Of a DNA stretch of 64,000 bases, positions 59,744 through 64,000 are shown piece after piece. Positions within the stretch are counted from its first letter, which is position 1. Each line of letters begins with the position of its first letter. Position numbers and translations under genes: made by a program. Source of the DNA: Mucilaginibacter aquariorum. Lineage in GTDB: Bacteria; Bacteroidota; Bacteroidia; Sphingobacteriales; Sphingobacteriaceae. The notes under the pieces were generated by a model. The model had not been told where the DNA came from. It saw only the letters and a program-made list of their open reading frames with translations, and did not search any database. The stretch lies in NCBI RefSeq assembly GCF_024498135.1, contig NZ_JANHOH010000003.1, positions 186,001 to 250,000 of the forward strand, given 5' to 3'.

Positions 59744-62700
59744 ATGTTTAAGAAATTCATAGACAGGCCGGTACTATCGACCGTTATCTCCATCTTATTG
59801 GTGATAGTGGGGATACTTGGCTTAACCAAACTGCCCTTAGAGCGTTTCCCTAATATTGCCCCGCCGGCAGTATTGGTATCTGCTGTTTATCCGGGCGCCA
59901 ATGCCGAAACTATTTTACGTTCGGTAACACCTTCTTTGGAAGAAGCAATTAACGGTGTAGAGAACATGACCTACATGACCTCTACAGCCAGTAACGATGG
60001 TACATTAGGTATTACTGTTTACTTTAAGCAAGGTACCGATCCTGACCAGGCAGCGGTGAACGTGCAAAACCGCGTTTCGCAGGCTACAAGCCAGTTACCC
60101 GCCGAGGTTGTGCAATACGGTATCACTACCACCAAACAGCAAAACAGCTTTATTGGTGCCATGGCCATTTATACAGACGATCCTAAAAAATACGATCAGA
60201 CATTTGTGGCCAACTACGCACAGATCAACATTGTACCCGAGATAAAACGTATCCCGGGTGTGGGCTCGGCCAGTATATTTGGTGGGGTTAAAGATTACTC
60301 GATGCGTGTTTGGTTAAACCCTACACAAATGGCAACGTACAAAGTTACGCCTGCCGAAGTAATGGCTGCCATACAGGATAAAAACATTGAAGCAGCTCCG
60401 GGCCGTTTCGGCGAACGCAGCGATCAATCATTTGAATATGTAATTAAATACAAAGGTAAACTTACCAAACCAGAGGAATATCAGAACATTGCCATCCGTG
60501 CCAATGCCGATGGTTCTGTACTGCATTTAAAAGATGTAGCCCGTGTTGAATTGGGTGCTTACTCTTATAACAGCTACAGCAACCTTAACGGTAAGGACGG
60601 TGTTATTATCGGTATTATACAGCTATCAGGATCAAATGCTAACGAGATACAAATAGCTATTGATAAGCTGATGGTAAAAGCAGCTAAAGATTTCCCTGTC
60701 GGCATTAAATACAACCAGTTCTATCGTACCAAAACAGACCTGGATGAATCTATAACCCAGGTTGAGCATACGCTGATAGAAGCTTTCGTGCTGGTGTTTA
60801 TCGTAGTGTTTATCTTCCTTCAGGATTTTAGGTCTACCCTTATCCCGGCTATAGCAGTCCCTGTGGCTATTATTGGTACGTTCTTTTTCATGAACCTCTT
60901 TGGCTTCTCCATCAATCTGCTAACGTTGTTTGCATTGGTGCTCGCCATTGGTATTGTAGTGGATGATGCCATTGTGGTGGTGGAGGCGGTGCATGCTAAA
61001 ATGGAGCACAACCCGGGCCTCACCCCTAAAAAAGCCACAACCGAAGCAATGCACGAAATAACCGGCGCTATTATATCCATTACCCTGGTTATGGCTGCTG
61101 TGTTCTTACCGGTAAGTTTCATGTCGGGTTCTACGGGGATATTTTACAAACAGTTTGCATTGACCATGGCTATCGCCATTATCATATCAGCTGTTAACGC
61201 CCTAACATTAAGCCCGGCACTGGCTGCATTGTTCTTAAAGAACAAGCATACGGATGATGGCCAGCCTGCTCCTAAACAGGGTTTTGTAGATAAGTTTTAT
61301 GCAGGTTTTAACGGCAGCTTTAACTATATCACTAACAGGTATGTTAGCAGCATAAAAGTGCTTATTAAAAATAAATGGGTGAGCATGGCCGGCCTTGCGG
61401 TGTTAATTGCTGTAACCGTGTTTATGGTGAACAGAACCAAAACAGGCTTTATCCCTACAGAAGATCAGGGCTTTGTGGCCATAGCGGTTTCAACCCCATC
61501 CGGTACTTCGTTAAGCGGTACTAACAAGATCTTCAAACAAGCCGAAGATCAGTTGAAAACTTTACCATCAGCAAGGTTCGTTACCGCATTATCCGGTTTC
61601 AACTTCTTAACACAGTCAAGCAGTCCATCTGCGGGTGTTATATTCCTGTTGTTAAAACCTACCGACGAGCGTGGCGCTGTAAAAAACATTGATGAGATCC
61701 AAAACATAGTAAGGGGCAAATTAGGTGCCGTACCGGGTGGTACATTCTTCGTGTTCAGTTTCCCAACCGTTCCGGGATTTAGTAACGTGGAAGCGTTGGA
61801 TGTGATGCTGCAGGACAGGACTAACGGCAAACTGGATAAGTTTAGCGGTATTGCCAATAACTTTATTGCCAAGCTAATGCAGAAACCGGCAGTTGCTTAT
61901 GCCTTTACATCATACAAAGCCGACTACCCTCAATTACAATTAGAAATTGACGACGAAAAGGCTAACCAGTTAGGTGTAAATGTGAAGGACATCCTATCAA
62001 CCATGCAGGCTTACTTTGGTACCGCACAGGCTTCGGACTTTAACCGCTTTGGTAAATATTACCGTGTGGTGGTACAGGCTGATATTGCCGACCGTACCGA
62101 TCCGAAAACTATTGACCGCGTGTTTGTAAAAAATAAAGCAGGCGAAACCGTGCCTATTAACACCCTGGTTAAACTAACCCGTGTGTATGGTTCTGAAACC
62201 GCGTCACGTTATAACCTGTTTAACTCTATCCAGATAAATGCTATTCCTAAACCGGGTTATAGCTCGGGTGATGCCATAAAGGCCATAGAGGAAACAGCAA
62301 AAGAGCAATTGCCGCAAGGTTTTGCATACGAGTTCTCGGGCCAAACCCGTGAAGAGATCTCGTCAGGCGGTCAGTCTACCGTTGTGTTCCTGTTATGTTT
62401 GGTGTTTGTATACTTCCTGTTATCGGCACAATACGAAAGTTATATCCTGCCATTGGCGGTTATACTTTCTATCCCTACCGGTTTATTTGGTGTGTTTGCT
62501 GTACTGGGCATAACCGGTATCGAAAACAACATCTACGTACAGGTAGCGCTGATCATGCTCATCGGTTTGCTGGCAAAAAATGCCATCCTTATTGTAGAGT
62601 TCGCGGTGCAGAAACGAAGGGCTGGCTTAAGCCTGGTTAATGCAGCCGTTGAAGCAGCAAGGCTAAGGATACGCCCAATTGTGATGACATCGCTGGCCTT

Positions 62701-62944
62701 CGTATTCGGTTTATTCCCGATGAGTATTGCCACCGGTCCATCTGCACAGGGTAACCACTCTATTAGTATTGGTGCCGCGGGCGGTATGGTGTCTGGAGTA
62801 ATATTGGGCTTATTGATAATCCCTGTTCTGTTTGTGATCTTCCAGCATCTGCAGGAAAAAATTACAGGCGTGCCGCTTTCAAGGCACCTGGATAAAAATT
62901 ACAACCCGGACGCCCAACCTGCGCAAGCAATAGAAGCACACTAA
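59744..62944 (+). CDS. RND multidrug efflux pump, HAE1 family
   Basis: 1066 residues from the ATG at 59744 (MFKKFIDRPVLSTVISILLV); the longer frame runs through the repeat. Twelve transmembrane helices and two large periplasmic loops, as in AcrB. The proton relay is intact: Asp407-Asp408 in VVDDAIVVVEAV (helix 4) and Lys945 in LLAKNAILIVEF (helix 10). Family markers GVENMTYMTSTASNDG, PGANAETI and IRPIVMTSLAFVFGLFPM are present. Exports drugs or other amphiphiles from the periplasm and inner-membrane leaflet. Second gene of the operon. Confidence 0.97.
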   Translation: MFKKFIDRPVLSTVISILLVIVGILGLTKLPLERFPNIAPPAVLVSAVYPGANAETILRSVTPSLEEAINGVENMTYMTSTASNDGTLGITVYFKQGTDPDQAAVNVQNRVSQATSQLPAEVVQYGITTTKQQNSFIGAMAIYTDDPKKYDQTFVANYAQINIVPEIKRIPGVGSASIFGGVKDYSMRVWLNPTQMATYKVTPAEVMAAIQDKNIEAAPGRFGERSDQSFEYVIKYKGKLTKPEEYQNIAIRANADGSVLHLKDVARVELGAYSYNSYSNLNGKDGVIIGIIQLSGSNANEIQIAIDKLMVKAAKDFPVGIKYNQFYRTKTDLDESITQVEHTLIEAFVLVFIVVFIFLQDFRSTLIPAIAVPVAIIGTFFFMNLFGFSINLLTLFALVLAIGIVVDDAIVVVEAVHAKMEHNPGLTPKKATTEAMHEITGAIISITLVMAAVFLPVSFMSGSTGIFYKQFALTMAIAIIISAVNALTLSPALAALFLKNKHTDDGQPAPKQGFVDKFYAGFNGSFNYITNRYVSSIKVLIKNKWVSMAGLAVLIAVTVFMVNRTKTGFIPTEDQGFVAIAVSTPSGTSLSGTNKIFKQAEDQLKTLPSARFVTALSGFNFLTQSSSPSAGVIFLLLKPTDERGAVKNIDEIQNIVRGKLGAVPGGTFFVFSFPTVPGFSNVEALDVMLQDRTNGKLDKFSGIANNFIAKLMQKPAVAYAFTSYKADYPQLQLEIDDEKANQLGVNVKDILSTMQAYFGTAQASDFNRFGKYYRVVVQADIADRTDPKTIDRVFVKNKAGETVPINTLVKLTRVYGSETASRYNLFNSIQINAIPKPGYSSGDAIKAIEETAKEQLPQGFAYEFSGQTREEISSGGQSTVVFLLCLVFVYFLLSAQYESYILPLAVILSIPTGLFGVFAVLGITGIENNIYVQVALIMLIGLLAKNAILIVEFAVQKRRAGLSLVNAAVEAARLRIRPIVMTSLAFVFGLFPMSIATGPSAQGNHSISIGAAGGMVSGVILGLLIIPVLFVIFQHLQEKITGVPLSRHLDKNYNPDAQPAQAIEAH

Positions 62945-62946
62945 TT

Positions 62947-62987
62947 GCCTCGCCCTGCCCTCTCCAATGGAGAGGGTTGGGTAAGGC
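62947..62987. repeat. single-unit G/C-rich palindrome between pump and outer-membrane factor
   Basis: Inner hairpin CCCTCTCC-AAT-GGAGAGGG (62958-62976) with imperfect outer arms GCCTCGCCC (62947-62955) and GGGTAAGGC (62979-62987). Same family as the element at 59632-59721. Begins 2 bases after the pump stop. Confidence 0.85.
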
Positions 62988-63015
62988 TCTAACAAAACAT
63001 TAATCACACAACACA

Positions 63016-64000
63016 ATGAAAAGATATATCAATACATTCGCCTTTATGCTCTTATTAGCATTAAGCGCATGTAAAGTTTCAAAAGATATTGAAACACCCA
63101 AACCTGCATTGCCTGTTGCTTTCAGGAATGCACCTACAGCAAGCGATACCACAAGTATTGCTGATATACAATGGAAAAACTTCTTTACCGAAGCTACCCT
63201 GCAAAAACTGATTGACAGCGCCATCGTTAATAATTACGATATGCAGATAGCTGTTAAGAACATAGAAGCATCGCAGTTATTGTTTAAACAGGTAAAATGG
63301 AACTATACACCACAGGTAAACCTGAATGTAACCGCAAGCACCAATCGCCCGTCAGACAATAGTTTGAATGGTTTAAGCCTGAGCACTTTTGGGGTAGGCA
63401 CAAAACACATCGAAGATTACTCTGCCAACCTTGGCCTTTCATGGGAGGCTGATATCTGGGGTAAAATTCGTAACCAAAGCAAAACTGCTTTGGCTCAATA
63501 CCTGCAAACTAATGAGGCTAAAAAAGCGATCCAGACTAACATCGTAGCAGGCGTATCACAAGGTTATTATAACCTGCTGATGCTTGACGAACAGCTAACC
63601 ATCGCCCAAAAGAATGTAAAATTGAATGATAGTACTTTGCGCATTATCCGTTTACAATACGATGCCGGGCAGGTAACTTCATTAGCTGTACAACAAGCCG
63701 AGGCACAACGCCTGGCAGCCGCACAATTGGTACCTCAGTTTGAACAGAATATCACTATACAGGAAAATGCCCTGCGTATCCTTACCGGCGCATTGCCAGA
63801 CAGGATTGAACGCAGCAATACCTTAAGTAACATTCAGATCACCGAGAACCTGCCATCTGGCTTACCATCAGCAATTGTTAGCCGCAGGCCCGACGTAAAA
63901 TCGGCCGAACTGGCCCTGAATATTGCCAATGCACAGGTAGGTATCGCTAAAGCAAACATGTATCCATCATTAACTATTACAGCTTCGGGTGGTGTAAATT
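63016..64000 (+). CDS. RND outer-membrane factor (TolC/NodT/OprM-type), truncated by the window edge
   Basis: 328 codons visible from the ATG at 63016, running off the right edge. Lipobox LSAC puts the lipidated Cys at 19. Typical outer-membrane factor features are present: IQWKNFFTEATLQKLIDSAIVNNYDMQIA, LGLSWEADIWGKIRNQ, LRIIRLQYDAGQVTSLAVQQAEAQ, and SRRPDVKSAELALNIANAQVGIAKA, with the second repeat beginning before the edge. It completes the tripartite efflux system with the adaptor and the pump. Confidence 0.95.
   Translation, partial: MKRYINTFAFMLLLALSACKVSKDIETPKPALPVAFRNAPTASDTTSIADIQWKNFFTEATLQKLIDSAIVNNYDMQIAVKNIEASQLLFKQVKWNYTPQVNLNVTASTNRPSDNSLNGLSLSTFGVGTKHIEDYSANLGLSWEADIWGKIRNQSKTALAQYLQTNEAKKAIQTNIVAGVSQGYYNLLMLDEQLTIAQKNVKLNDSTLRIIRLQYDAGQVTSLAVQQAEAQRLAAAQLVPQFEQNITIQENALRILTGALPDRIERSNTLSNIQITENLPSGLPSAIVSRRPDVKSAELALNIANAQVGIAKANMYPSLTITASGGVN

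Overview
The window comes from a Bacteroidota genome, most likely Sphingobacteriaceae close to Mucilaginibacter or Pedobacter. The evidence is a type IX secretion pair (PorP/SprF plus a gliding-type C-terminal sorting domain), TonB receptors with carboxypeptidase-like N-terminal domains, many small families confined to Bacteroidota, and promoters of the Bacteroidota form (TTG at -33, TAnnTTTG at -7). Most of it is ordinary chromosome. I see no tRNA, rRNA, CRISPR array, transposase, integrase or phage gene.

Layout. 1-13 kb holds housekeeping genes: a truncated secreted protein, priA with a DUF423 membrane gene, a two-gene envelope unit, then rpmH-rnpA-yidD-tsaB, a ChaN-like protein, mscL and rpoN. 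13-17.5 kb carries the sprF/T9SS-substrate pair and a NUDIX-derived regulator. 17.7-21.6 kb is an ABC exporter with a TesA-like lipoprotein, the same grouping as ybbA-ybbP-tesA of E. coli. 21.6-27.1 kb is a minus-strand sugar operon (GH172-type hydrolase, FAH-fold enzyme, lipoprotein, FucP-like permease, SDR). A KdgK/KDPG-aldolase pair lies at 29.7-31.4 kb. Between them is a DEAD-box-like protein whose motifs are degenerate. 32.5-37.2 kb has alkB, a lipoprotein hydrolase, a GAF histidine kinase and a kelch lipoprotein, with a 750-base spacer full of palindromic repeats.

37.2-43.7 kb holds two TonB receptor units: one with a small cysteine-rich protein (possible metal uptake), one with a PepSY membrane protein (siderophore uptake and reduction). 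43.7-46.9 kb has a large GAF protein and a PAP2 phosphatase. 47-53.8 kb is the most intriguing block: an HD domain fused to a PycTM-like membrane domain, polyphosphate kinase ppk1, an SdiA-regulated-type lipoprotein, and an outer-membrane barrel whose N-terminal half looks like an atypical protein kinase. 54-57.5 kb is a small gene, a DUF5686 barrel protein and a MarR regulator behind one promoter with a palindromic operator. 57.5-64 kb is a TetR regulator and a complete RND efflux system (adaptor, HAE1 pump, outer-membrane factor running off the window); a shared operator-like palindrome lies before both the regulator and the pump genes.

The less explained material is mostly in the spacers: an array of four covarying hairpin units (35.7-35.9 kb), G/C-rich composite palindromes at four loci (two of them inside the pump operon), and long hairpins that end within seven bases of annotated start codons.
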